A stretch of 64,000 nucleotides of DNA from Paraspadella gotoi (lineage: Eukaryota; Chaetognatha), in assembly GCA_051294375.1 (NCBI GenBank), contig CM119268.1, forward strand, positions 9,421,216 to 9,485,215, in the 5' to 3' direction. The notes beneath the pieces are model-generated. The model was not told the origin of the DNA. It was given only the letters and a program-made list of their open reading frames with translations, and did not search any database. The number at the start of each line of letters is the position of its first letter. Positions within the stretch are counted from its first letter, which is position 1. This document shows positions 11,871 to 22,600 of this stretch, in pieces. A program made the position numbers and the translations under genes.

Positions 11871-13463
11871 ATGGCGAGCATAGATAACGATGATAAAGCG
11901 TCGACGCGCCTCTTCATTGGTCGCCTTGCAGAAGGCACCTCCTCTGACGAATTAAAGTCCATCTTCGAAACCTTCGGCGAGGTCGTCGACGTCGAAGTCC
12001 GCGGCGCTTTTGGTTTCGTTTCCATGGCGACAGCCGCGGCAACGGAGGCTGCGATCGCTGGGGCCAGCGGCTGGGACCTTCGCGGCAAGCGTCTCGTGGT
12101 TGAAAAGGCGAAGCCCAAGGGCAGCATCCCGCGTCGTTTCGAAAGAAACGCTCGCGACACTTCCGTTAAGCTATTCGTCACTAACGTGCCGGATTTCAAA
12201 GAGGATGAGCTAAAGGAGATCTTTTCCAAGCACGGAAAGGTCATTTCGGCGGAGAAGCACCACCAGAAGCGGGAGATAGCCTTCGTACGAATGGAGACCT
12301 ACTTCTCGGCGCGCAAGGCGATACAAGCTTTAAATCGCACAAAGCTTCAAAACTCTCCCCACACCGCTTTCGTCCTCCTGGCCGTCGACAACCGCGTTGG
12401 GGGAGTTCCCCTCAGCGCGTTCGTCGATAACGGAGAAATCGTGAAATTGTTCGTGGGCAGCCTCTCTCCCGACTGCAAAGAAGACGACTTGGCGCTGCTT
12501 TTTGAGCGTCACGGCCCCGTTCACGAAGCGATCGTTGTGGAGGGAAAAGATTATGGCTTCGTGAAAATGCTTAGCCTGGATCACGCGCAGGAGGCCGTGC
12601 GAGCGTTGAACCGCCGAGAATTTAAGGGGCGGCAGTTAAAGGTCGTCTTTTCCGACAAAAACGTCATTTTGGGTCACGACGGTTCTCCGATGCCAGCTGT
12701 AGCGGCGGCGGCAATGGCAGCTCGGCGCCGGGCCGCCATGTCCATGATGCCAAGGATCCGCGGACCTTCGGCGGTAGAGCCGGTGATTGGTTGGGATCGG
12801 CTTCCTGATATTGATTTTCCGCATGGCTCGTCCAGAGAAGCGCCTTTTGAATCTCGCTCTCCCTTTGGATTTAACCGTTACGATGGACAGATAAGCAGCC
12901 ACTATGATTCCCCAATAAGCCCTTTCGACATTCCGCGCCTGCGACTTCCCAATACGCCACCACAGGGCCGCCGCGAGTTTTTCGAGGCTCGTCGTACGCC
13001 GCGTAGCCCACATGAGGAAAGAGAGGAAGACAATGACGGTCGATGTCGCAGCCCCATCCGTAAAAAGACCAACATCGTTCAAATTCCGCGAGAAATTCCC
13101 AACGAGCTGCCGCCGGATCTTTCGAGAAAGGGTCAGGAAACTCTGTTCCAGCATCGTCAGTCGGAGAGCAGTGTTGGCGGACCTCGTCATGGATTCGGCA
13201 GCTCTTCCGCCTCTTCATCCAGAGATCCGAGTCCCGGCCGAATTTCGAGAGATGATTCGGTCTGGCGTCGCCCCGACTCGGACGCCTACAACCCTGGTTA
13301 CAAAGAATCCGCGGGCGTTTCTTGCTACCAGCGCGAGGGCCCATGCCAGCAAGAGCCCTATGTAGTTTCTTACCCGTTGCCCTTGATCCAAGGTCGTCCG
13401 CCGTCTATGAGTTACAGGGCGGCGGTTGCGGCATCCGTGCCTCCTAAGTTGAAGTATTACTAG
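11871..13463 (+). CDS. RNA-binding protein with three RRM domains
   Basis: A single exon encodes 530 residues. I chose ATG 11871 (context ccATGG) because RRM1 begins right after it; the in-frame ATG at 11826 would add 15 residues. RRM1 is residues about 12-80 (RNP2 LFIGRL, RNP1 GAFGFVSM), RRM2 about 100-175 (RNP2 LFVTNV, RNP1-like EIAFVRME), and RRM3 about 195-265 (RNP2 LFVGSL, RNP1 DYGFVKML). The rest is Arg/Ser/Pro-rich and probably disordered. The spacing of small RRMs resembles the RBM4/Lark/RBM14 and PSPC1-type proteins, which act in splicing or translation control, but I cannot assign an orthologue. An intronless gene among multi-exon neighbours might descend from a retrocopy. Confidence 0.85.
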   Translation: MASIDNDDKASTRLFIGRLAEGTSSDELKSIFETFGEVVDVEVRGAFGFVSMATAAATEAAIAGASGWDLRGKRLVVEKAKPKGSIPRRFERNARDTSVKLFVTNVPDFKEDELKEIFSKHGKVISAEKHHQKREIAFVRMETYFSARKAIQALNRTKLQNSPHTAFVLLAVDNRVGGVPLSAFVDNGEIVKLFVGSLSPDCKEDDLALLFERHGPVHEAIVVEGKDYGFVKMLSLDHAQEAVRALNRREFKGRQLKVVFSDKNVILGHDGSPMPAVAAAAMAARRRAAMSMMPRIRGPSAVEPVIGWDRLPDIDFPHGSSREAPFESRSPFGFNRYDGQISSHYDSPISPFDIPRLRLPNTPPQGRREFFEARRTPRSPHEEREEDNDGRCRSPIRKKTNIVQIPREIPNELPPDLSRKGQETLFQHRQSESSVGGPRHGFGSSSASSSRDPSPGRISRDDSVWRRPDSDAYNPGYKESAGVSCYQREGPCQQEPYVVSYPLPLIQGRPPSMSYRAAVAASVPPKLKYY

Positions 13464-13666
13464 ATGTCCTTGTGCTATGCTGAGTGTCGTTAATCGTTGA
13501 ACTCGATTGAGAAATTAGACTTTCGGGGTCGAAAGGAAATATACACGATTTATACTCTATATAATATCTAATTTATTTATTGTATAATTTACTGTAGTGA
13601 AATGAATTAAATTTTTTTTTTCTGAATGAAATGTTTTACCGTTGATTTATTAGTAGGTCTACGACA

Positions 13667-15472
13667 ATGAACGAAGATCTCAGGCCGCATGAATTGGCGT
13701 TACAAGGAATTTTGCACGACGCTAATGCGTCGACGACGGACTCGAAACGTTTGATTCATTTGGCGCGATGTCCGAAAGTTTTTCATTCCCTTAATGCTGA
13801 AGACGCGGTGGATTCATTTCGATTTATCCACGCGCATGGGGCTCTCGATCTTATGTTCCGTCTGATACTTTTCTCTGATTCCTTAAAATCACCACCCGAC
13901 ACTCTCATAGTTTTCGTTCCGTTTTTAACCTCGGCCGCTCGCTTAACTCCCCGTTGGATTGCCGAGAGCGAGGAGTCTAAAAAATTAACGGGATGGTGCA
14001 TCTCGGCGTGTTTCCGAATCATCTTCGCTCTTCAAGCCGACAATTGCGATGTTCGGTTTTCATTGGTTAATTCTACCCTCGAGTCTCTTCGACCATTAGT
14101 CAAAATCGACGCGTCAGCGGTTCTTAGCGACGAGTGGTTCTCACGTCTCCTCCTTTCCGAGTCGAACGCGATCGCCGTGCACACCATAAACCTGGCCCGT
14201 CTCTGCCTCCTCAACGAAGGGGTCAAGACGAGCCAGTTGATGGAGGATTTCAGTTTGTTGGACGAATTGACTTATAAAGTTTCCGCGACCGAAGACCCTC
14301 TTGTGGCTTCCGCCGCGGCGGAGGCGATGCTCGCCGCCGCAAGGAAAGACCCCGTTGTTTTAAATGCGATTAAAGTAAACTATCCAGGTATTCTTCCGCT
14401 TTTCGCCAAGTGGGCCGGACGCGGATTCGACGCGACCGTCAGGGCTTTGATCCAGCTCCTTTCCGACGAGAATGAAAATCCTCGAGAAAAAGCGGCTCTC
14501 GTCATCCAGAAAATGTGGCGCGGGTGCGTCGTTCGGTCAAAGTGTAAAAAAATGGAGTCAGGATTTCGCAAGTTGCAGATACTGTTCCGGGCGAAACAGA
14601 GGTCGAAAGAAGCAATCGCGGCCCAAGCCGCTGAAGAGGAGGAAAAGAGACGGGCGCAATCTTTGGTCCTTGCACGTAAAATACGAGCGTCGAGCGAACG
14701 GATGCTCGTGCTCATGGAGGCCGTTCCGGCCAGTGAAGTCGACGAATTCTTACAGCGACGCGAAAAGGAGGCCGCTGTTAAGATTCAGACACGTTGGAGG
14801 GGATTTGCGACGAGAAATCGGTTTATGTCAATGAGAGAAGACATGAGGCGAGAACGAGCCGCCCGCGTTTTACAAGGATGGGCGCGAAGGTGGTTAAAAA
14901 ACTTGAGGCTTAAACGCTCTTTAAACAATCTTTTTACATTTGAAATGACGAGCGAAACCCGCAAGACTTTATCGGAGCAGGTAGAGGAGCTCAAGTCGCG
15001 CAGATTACGCGAGATTCGCGAAGGTGCGCCGGAGACCTCTCGTGAGCAAGTGGAAAATCTCCACGAACGCGTTGCGAAGCTGTTACAGAAAAAAGAAGTA
15101 GAGGAATCGGGAGTCCGTCGCCGGATGCAGCGTTGCCAGGCACTTTTGGCAAGCATAGAGGTGGAGAAGGACCTCATCCTGAGCGTGGAGTCATTCGACG
15201 ATATGTTGGAAAACCGCGACTCTAATCCCGCGATCAAAGAACTGCTGAGGCCGTCCAACTCGGCCGAGGTTCGCTCGTGCGCGGCAGAAGAGCTGGAACG
15301 CGATCTGCGCAACTGGCGAGATCCCGTATGGGCGGCGGTCGAGGGGAAAGAGATCGAGAACGACTACTTTTCCGACGATATCTTTTCCGCAACGAAGTTG
15401 GACTCCGAAACGAAAACTAAGTTTCGCGAGAGCGCATATTGGAAACATTTACATTGGACGTTGGACGAGTAA
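13667..15472 (+). CDS. IQCB1: IQ motif-containing protein B1 / nephrocystin-5
   Basis: A single exon encodes 601 residues (human IQCB1 is 598). The N-terminal half is helical. Calmodulin-binding IQ motifs follow: AALVIQKMWRGCVVRSK near residue 277, AAVKIQTRWRGFATRNRF near 367 and AARVLQGWARRW near 401, with coiled-coil between and after. The C-terminus is acidic. IQCB1 works with CEP290 at the ciliary transition zone and centrosome, and its loss in humans causes Senior-Loken syndrome, so this animal probably has cilia with a standard transition zone. An acceptor-like gatttattag lies just upstream of the ATG, and the spacing to the RRM gene is 203 bp. Confidence 0.9.
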   Translation: MNEDLRPHELALQGILHDANASTTDSKRLIHLARCPKVFHSLNAEDAVDSFRFIHAHGALDLMFRLILFSDSLKSPPDTLIVFVPFLTSAARLTPRWIAESEESKKLTGWCISACFRIIFALQADNCDVRFSLVNSTLESLRPLVKIDASAVLSDEWFSRLLLSESNAIAVHTINLARLCLLNEGVKTSQLMEDFSLLDELTYKVSATEDPLVASAAAEAMLAAARKDPVVLNAIKVNYPGILPLFAKWAGRGFDATVRALIQLLSDENENPREKAALVIQKMWRGCVVRSKCKKMESGFRKLQILFRAKQRSKEAIAAQAAEEEEKRRAQSLVLARKIRASSERMLVLMEAVPASEVDEFLQRREKEAAVKIQTRWRGFATRNRFMSMREDMRRERAARVLQGWARRWLKNLRLKRSLNNLFTFEMTSETRKTLSEQVEELKSRRLREIREGAPETSREQVENLHERVAKLLQKKEVEESGVRRRMQRCQALLASIEVEKDLILSVESFDDMLENRDSNPAIKELLRPSNSAEVRSCAAEELERDLRNWRDPVWAAVEGKEIENDYFSDDIFSATKLDSETKTKFRESAYWKHLHWTLDE

Positions 15473-15622
15473 AGCTACGATTGAATTCGGTCTCAATTTC
15501 AGTGCCTACTTTTTTAAAATTTATTGCTCTTGAAATTTATATTTTGGTTTTATCAATTTTTTTTTAAATTTCACAGAATTTTATTGAAAACTTTTGAAGT
15601 TCAACGTTAAAAACCCTTGAAA

Positions 15623-16436
15623 ATGTTGAAAATAGAAGTTTGCGCCTTTTCGGGTTTGAAGATCTATCCCGGCCACGGGAAGAGGGTGGCGAGGGCCGAC
15701 GGACGCACCCTCATCTTCTTGAATTCTAAATGCGAGCGCAATAATAGGCTCAAGAGAAATCCGAGAAAGGTCAGTTTCTTCGAAATCTTCTAGAATCTAA
15801 ATAGTCCAACGATTTTTACCATATTTGACCTTACCAGGTTAACTGGACGGTCCTTTACCGTCGAAAGCACCGCAAGGGCATGGTGGAAGAGACGACCAAG
15901 AAGCGCACGCGCCGCACGCAGAAGTTCATGCGCGCGGTGACCGGCGCCACTTTGGCCGACATCATGGCGAAGCGGAACCAGAAACCGGAAGTCAGAAAGG
16001 CGCAGAGGTTAGAACTAGGGAATCACAATGTATAATATGTAGGAGTGGGACTCAGGTTATCAATTATATATTATTTGTTACTTGCATCTTCAGTGATAGT
16101 GCTCGCGCTGCCTTTCTAGTATGCAAATGAGATTGATGAAATCTCAATCTCAATTAGTATTATTCTAAGAATCTATCTCTTACAAATATACAAATATAAT
16201 ATACACAGAAACGTTATAGTAGACATCAGCAAAAGAATAATTTGTTTAAATTGTTTTTAACATCCAGGGAACAAGCCATTCGCGCAGCCAAGGAAAAGAA
16301 GCAGGCCAAAGAAGCCAGCAAGGAGAAGAAGAAGATGGAGTCGATGAAGGCGGCGGGCAAGGCGCCGAAACCCAAAGCCGCCAAGACGCAGGCGGCCAAG
16401 GCTCCCAAGATGAAGACGGCCGGCGGAAAGCGATAA
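15623..16436 (+). CDS. RPL24: 60S ribosomal protein eL24
   Basis: Exons 15623-15769, 15838-16007 and 16268-16436 encode 161 residues, close to the 157 of human RPL24. The start [11 protein letters not shown], then [16 protein letters not shown] and [19 protein letters not shown] are diagnostic. The tail is Lys/Ala-rich ([14 protein letters not shown]), as usual in the family. It is a structural component of the large cytosolic ribosomal subunit. All introns are GT-AG and phases fit (0, 2). Spacing to the neighbours is 150 and 179 bp. Confidence 0.97.
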
Positions 16437-16615
16437 TGTCCCGCGCCTCACAATATAATTTTGAATCGGCGCAAATTTTTCATATTATTTTTCAGAGTTT
16501 TTATTTCTAACGTAAATTGAATGTTAAGTTGTTTTTTTTTTCGTGTTTGTACTAGAGATAATCAAGCTTCCCGGTGTTTTTTTGTTACACGACCGTTTCG
16601 CCTATTCTCAGCATC

Positions 16616-19391
16616 ATGAATAAAATTTTTGAAGCAAGTCTGTGGTTGTTCTTATTAACGACATGCTTTAGCCCGACTTTGACTGAGGACGCGTTGGATA
16701 GTGAGTCTAAGACGCTCTCCCAAGCGAAAAACCCTCTCAACATTCTCGTCTTTGGCGGAAATGGTTTTGTTGGTGGTGCCACAGTCGAAAAATTGTCGCT
16801 ATTACCTGACGGTGTCAACTTGTATTTGGTAAATCGCGGCAACTCCTACTGGGACTTCGAAGCTCTTTTGAAGCCGCTAGTGAAACAAACGTTCGTTTGT
16901 GATCGTTCTGAAAAGCTGTCGGATTGCGAATCCTTGAAACAATTCGTAAAAGGTATTTAATACATTTGTTAATTAGCTTGGTAATTCTAGAAGAATGTTC
17001 AGATCAAAAGAAGATGTGGAAAGTAAAGAATCTTGAAAGTTCTCGAATTAAATTTATTTTAACATAAGCCTAATTAAATCACGTCACTGACACCTCGAGA
17101 GATTTAGTAAAAAGCAAAAAACTTTCTGTAGTGAGTAGAGCGTAGTGAAAGTAACGTACGGAAATTCTAAAAGTAAATTATGAACAACATACCATCAGTG
17201 AACATTAATTTGTAAAAAAAATTAATTTTATGTTTTTTAATTTTCGCAGTAGGCTATTTACATTTAGTACTATCCTTAAAAAATCGAAAAATTTCAAAAT
17301 AAGCATTTCTTAATTTTGATTGCAGATTTGAATTCCTTATCAAAAGTTGATAAAAGAAAATATAAATCATTTTTAAAAATTATTTCATTAAGTGGGTTAA
17401 AAATTAAAAAAACTATATTTAATAAATAAAAAGTTAATTTTCAGCTTAAAATATAGCTTTTTCTAATTTTTGACCCCCTTAATGAAGAATTTTTTCAAAA
17501 AGAGTTATATTTCTTTTTATCAACTTTTTATGACGAATCCAAATCTGCAAAAAAATATTAGAAAAAACTGTTTTGAAATTTTAACATTTATTGGATTAGT
17601 ACTAGTATAAATATGGCCTACTGCATAAATTGTAAAATTTATAATAAATTTTTTTATTAGTATAATGTTTTTTTTTCCTCACTTTTAGAATTTTAATTAA
17701 AGTTAAATTTAGAAATTTTACTACGCCTACTAGTGAGGCATATGGAAATATAGAACCCAATATTTATGGGATTCCTCTCCAGACCGATCGGTTTATTTTG
17801 ATTTTGTCATCGACTTCACCGCCTTGGAAGCGCGTCATATCGAAGAGGCTGCCCATCTTTTGAGAAGCACCTACGTCGGTTTCTATATCTACATTAGCTC
17901 CGATTCAGTTTACGAAGTCGTAGTCAAGAAAGATCCGAGTTCGCCGTCGAAAGAGTCCGATGCCGTGCGGCCCGAGGATGAAGAGCAGAGCCAGAAACTT
18001 ATATCCAGGCAAGAGAATGTGAGAGAAGGTGGTTTAGTCTGTCGCTCTGACTTAAAATCCCGCTAATTAAGGGATCGCTATGGAGACGGCAAGCTGCAAG
18101 GCGAAGAGGCGTTGGCACGAATTCGCGTCGCTGGCGGACCTCCTTATGTAGCCTTGCGACTACCGGACATCATTGGACCGAGAGATAACACCAATCGTTT
18201 CTGGATGACGCACATATTGCTCAATGTCCACACGTTCCTTGCAAAACCGATTGCTGTTCCGTCGGAGAAATTTCAAGTAAGTTTATTTTGTTACCGCATC
18301 ATACTTAAAATGGAGATATGTAAATTACTCGAAGTTAATAAATTCTAACTACGATGGAGTATCGAAGGTCATTGAAATGGCTCATTTAATGACCTAACAA
18401 TGTTTTATTTCGGATTCAACATGATTGATACAGTTAATGAGTAAATGACGTGGAATTAGGAAAGTGGGAGTGCCAATAATTAATAATTGTAGTGAGAGAA
18501 GCGAGATAAATCGTCAGATTAATACAAACTAATGTTGCCTCCTTTGTTGGCATAAGTCTTTACATTTAAACTCCTAATTCACCACAGTTAAGTTTTGTGT
18601 ATTCCAACGACGTCGCTTCGCTCATATACGATCTCGTCACTTCCGATGACCTGACACCCTACTACGATCAGTCATACAACATCGCCTGGCAACGGAGCGT
18701 CAGTTTTTCGGAATTGTATTCCGCTATTGCAGCCTCCTCGCCCATCGGAAAACCTTTTAATTTGGAGATCGACGACGGCGCAAAAGCCCCGCATTTTTTT
18801 CCTTCTGTCACTCAAGGTTCCGTCTCATGATGTGTATTGTGTAGTTTATTTTTCAAGGGCTAAACAATGTTTACCCCAATGTATACTAAACATCTCGTTA
18901 CTGTTCATCTGGTTATTTGTGCCTCGTGGTTCTTTAGGTCCAGTCAACACGTCCAAGGCGATGTCTGAACTTCGTTGGACTCCAACCGACTGGACGACAG
19001 CGATCCACGAAACGGTCCAGTTTTACAAAGAATCATCTTCGAAATTCCCCGATCAGTTCCGTCGGGCGTTGCGTGGGCTCAACGGGCGACTGGACGATAA
19101 AACTTTAAAAACAGTGCGAAAGATAAAAGCGATGGTGGGAAAGAAATTTATAATTTACGAGATTTTCACTCCCTCTTGAAATCACAGGCAGCCGCTGGCG
19201 TTTATGCAGTGGAGCTTTCGTCGGGAGGCTGCATTGACCTACATCCCAACTGTGGTCTTTGGGCGACGACTGGCGAGTGCGACCGTAATCCCGATTGGAT
19301 GCGTCCCAATTGCATGGAGTCTTGCCAAACTTGCCGTCTCATGGATCAATTTATCCAAGAAAAGGAGTCTCAAAAAAAGGAAGAATTATGA
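16616..19391 (+). CDS. Secreted/ER extended SDR (NAD-dependent epimerase-like) with C-terminal ShKT domain
   Basis: Six exons (16616-16952, 17783-18008, 18072-18276, 18588-18816, 18938-19134, 19188-19391) encode 465 residues. A signal peptide (LWLFLLTTCF) is followed at about residue 45 by the Rossmann motif VFGGNGFVG. ISSDSVYE marks the conserved Ser strand, YGDGK is the YxxxK catalytic pair, and ALRLPDIIGPRD is typical of extended SDRs of the epimerase/CSP41-like type. The last exon adds a six-cysteine ShKT module: CIDLHPNCGLWATTGEC, then NPDWMRPNCMESCQTC. ShKT domains are known from animal peptides, metalloproteases and prolyl hydroxylases, where they need not be toxic. Intron 2 is a GC-AG intron; only its use joins the frame (TCC AG|G GAT). 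Intron 1 carries a palindromic MITE. A 3' splice site (ttctcag) lies 4 bp before the ATG. Substrate unknown. Confidence 0.82.
17246..17624. mobile_element. Palindromic MITE in SDR intron 1
   Basis: The ends are gcagtaggc and gcctactgc. The two halves are imperfect reverse complements: tttagtactatcc against ggattagtact, gatttgaattccttatcaaaa against cttttt-atgacgaatccaaatc, and ataaaagaaaatataa against ttatatttctttttat. The centre is near 17435. It has no coding capacity, which fits a foldback MITE. A related half-element is at about 55365-55545. Confidence 0.7.
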
Positions 19392-19650
19392 GTTAAAACA
19401 CAAAGGTCTATGAACCAAAAGAGTTCCTGGACAAAAGTGGCAATCAAAAAATCTATTCTCAATTTATTAGCGGCGTTTATATTTTAGGTTTCATGATAAG
19501 CTGCATTAACTTAACTTTACTATACTACTATTGAATAGTCCTTTGTTGGTGTTTTGTTTATTATGAGGAAATATGCTTATTAACCTTATTATATTATTAT
19601 ATGATTGCAATTTATTTTTACAATAATCGTTTTTACAACGAAGTTTAAAA

Positions 19651-22600
19651 ATGGCGGCGACTTGGGACGAAATTCGTCAGCTTCAGGCCGACTTCAAACA
19701 AGTCCAGCAAAGGAAGCAAGCGCAGAAATTGTCGGAGAGAAACTGCGTCGAACTTGTACTGAGACTAATAGAATGGCAGCTCATCGACGTCGTTCACACT
19801 ATCGGTGCGGTACAGATTATTTCAGAATGTTTGTTACTTGTTAGAATATACAGAATGCTTCATATTATAAAATGAGGTACCTCTTTTTTATGACCAGAAT
19901 CTGTTCCCACCAAACTACCCGATCGAATTTCATGAAATTTTACATTTAAAGTCCTAATGACGATATAAATGGAACTATCGAGGCGAATTTTAATATTCAA
20001 CCCCTGACAATAAATACAGGGCCCTGGGGGTTTACCCCAGGGGGCCAAAAAAACCTAAAATAATTTTTTCCATTTTTTGAAATTTTTTAGTGGCATCAGG
20101 TGCATTGACATTTTAAACATTTTAAAACTAAAATAGTATAGAGATGAAACGAAAAAATCGTTGGAATAGAAATTTTATTTTTATTATTGTACATGTTTCG
20201 ACTCTTAGTGGTACGAGTCTTCATCAGCAAGTGAATTTCAATAAACCAAAAATTAGTGGTACGAGTCTTCATCAGCAAGTGAATTTCAAAAAACCAAAAA
20301 ATTTTAAACATTAGTTTGAGAGATAGAGAGAGAGAGAGAGTTTCCAACAAAGAATTGAGTAAGGGATAGTGGTCAGATTTGAGGACAGGTGAAAGTAGGG
20401 AAAGAGAGAGTAAATGATTTTGAAATTGGTGAAAAAAAAGAGAGAGAGAGAGAGACAGAGAGACAGGGATCAATAGTTTTTCAATACATTAGGCAATGTA
20501 CAACATTGAAAAACTTTTAGAAAAACTAAGTATTTAACAAGAGTAATAATAAATTAATTGTTAACTGATGATTGTTAGTTTAATAGAAGGGAAAATGAAA
20601 TAGAAGAATAAGTGATGAGGGATAGATAAGTTAAAGATAAGTGAAATGGTAAGGTAAGAAAAGAGCTCAAAATGAGCTTTCCCCCCCCCCCCTGGCCGGG
20701 CAAATGTGGGACGTTAACGATGTAGCCGGGTCATTGGCCTGTCATAGGCTGAGTTGATATTGTGGTGGAATGGGACAGGGCTGGATCTGGTAGTGATCCG
20801 GCCCGGGGGGGGGCAGCTTATTTTGAGCTCTTTTCTTACCTTACCATTTCACTTATCTTTAACTTATCTATCCCTCATCACTTATTCTTCTATTTCATTT
20901 TCCCTTCTATTAAACTAACAATCAGCTAACAATTAATTTATTATTACTCTTGTTAAATATTTAGTTTTTCTAAAAATTTTTCACTGTTTTACATTGCCTA
21001 ATGAATTGATCCTTGTGTCTCTCTCTCTCTTTCTTTTCACCAATTTCAAAATCATTTACTCTCTCTTTCCCTACTTTCACCTGTCCTCACATCTGACCAC
21101 GATCCCTTACTCAATTCTTTGTTGGAAACTCTCTCTCTCAAACTAATGTTTAAAATTTTTTGGTTTATTGAAATTCCCTTGCTGATGAAGACTCGTACCA
21201 CTAAGAGTCGAAACATGTACATTGTACAATAATAAAAATAAAATTGCTATTCCAACAATTTTTTGTTTCATCTCTATAAAACTAAAATTGAAAAATTTTC
21301 AATAATTAAGCATAGTTTTAATATGCATGGTTCATCATTTTACTTCCAATTTTCCCAAATTATTCCAAAACTGACTTGAACTGCTGATGTTAATGAAGCT
21401 AAAAATTAAGGTAAACTAATATTTTTGTGGTAATAAATACTGTTCAAAACAAAAATAATGAAAAAATTTAAAAAATATTTTTGACCATTTTTTTGCCCCT
21501 AAGGGTGACCCCTCCGGGGCCCCATATCTCGACTCAGGGGTCAAATATTGAAATTCGCCTCGATAGTTCTATTTGTATTCACCTAGGGATCGTTCATACT
21601 AAATTTCAATAAATTTGGTCCGGTAGTTTTCTCGGAACGTGTTCTGGTCTCAAAAAAGGGGTACTTCATTTTATAATATGAAGCCTTCTGTATAGGGAAA
21701 ATAAATTTTAAACAAAATAAAAAAAAAAAAAAATTTCACATCTCAGATGGTCGCGAATACGTTACCAGTGCCCAACTCAAGCGTGAAATCCAGGACGAGG
21801 TGTCGGTACATGTGGGACGCCTCTCTCTCTCAGATCTCTCCGCGACCCTCGCCTTAGATTATTCCATAGTGGAGAAGGCTGCCTTGGAACTCGTGGCCGA
21901 TAAGCCCAAAGCCCTTCATCTGGTTCTTGGCCAGCTGATTGGCAAGGAGTACTTGGACCGCGTGGCCGAGGAAGTTGACGACGAACTGCAGACGAAAGGC
22001 TCGGTGGATTTAGCTCAGCTCACGACGCAGTTCGATTTACCCTTAGAGGTTCGTAATTTATAAGGTCAAATGAGGATGGAGATTTCATCTGTGAGAAACA
22101 TATCCCTATTGCATTACTGCATGATATTAGTCTGTCTTTGTTTGTCTTAGTTTGTCTTAGTCTGTCTTTGTTTGTTTGTTTGTTGATGATGATTGTACTG
22201 AATCAACCTCGTTGTATTCGAATAAAATCGCATATATTAAAACATGATAGTAAACTTTCACGTCCTCCTTTCGGCAGTTCCTACGGGCGGCCTTCGAAAC
22301 TAGACTCGGCGTAATCATTCAAGGTAGAGTCGACGCTTTCGACAAAAACCTTATCTACACCGACGCGTTTCTGAGTCGGCATCGAGCGCGCGTCTCCGGC
22401 GCCCTGCGGGGAGCCACCCGTCCTACGGCCGTAACGACATTGTTGGAGTCGCTCGATATTCAGGCGCGGATTTTCTTCGGCATTCTCGACGACTTGATCG
22501 AAGAGAAAAAGATTGCAGGTTGGGGGGGAAGGGAGAACCTTTTTCGCTAATAGTAGGTTCGTTAAGGCTTTTCATCTGTCGCCTGTTAATCTTCATCTCA

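Noticed and set aside
20096-20473. Minus-strand ORF rich in Ser-Leu repeats
   Set aside because: It is a translation of GA/CT microsatellites in the foldback element.
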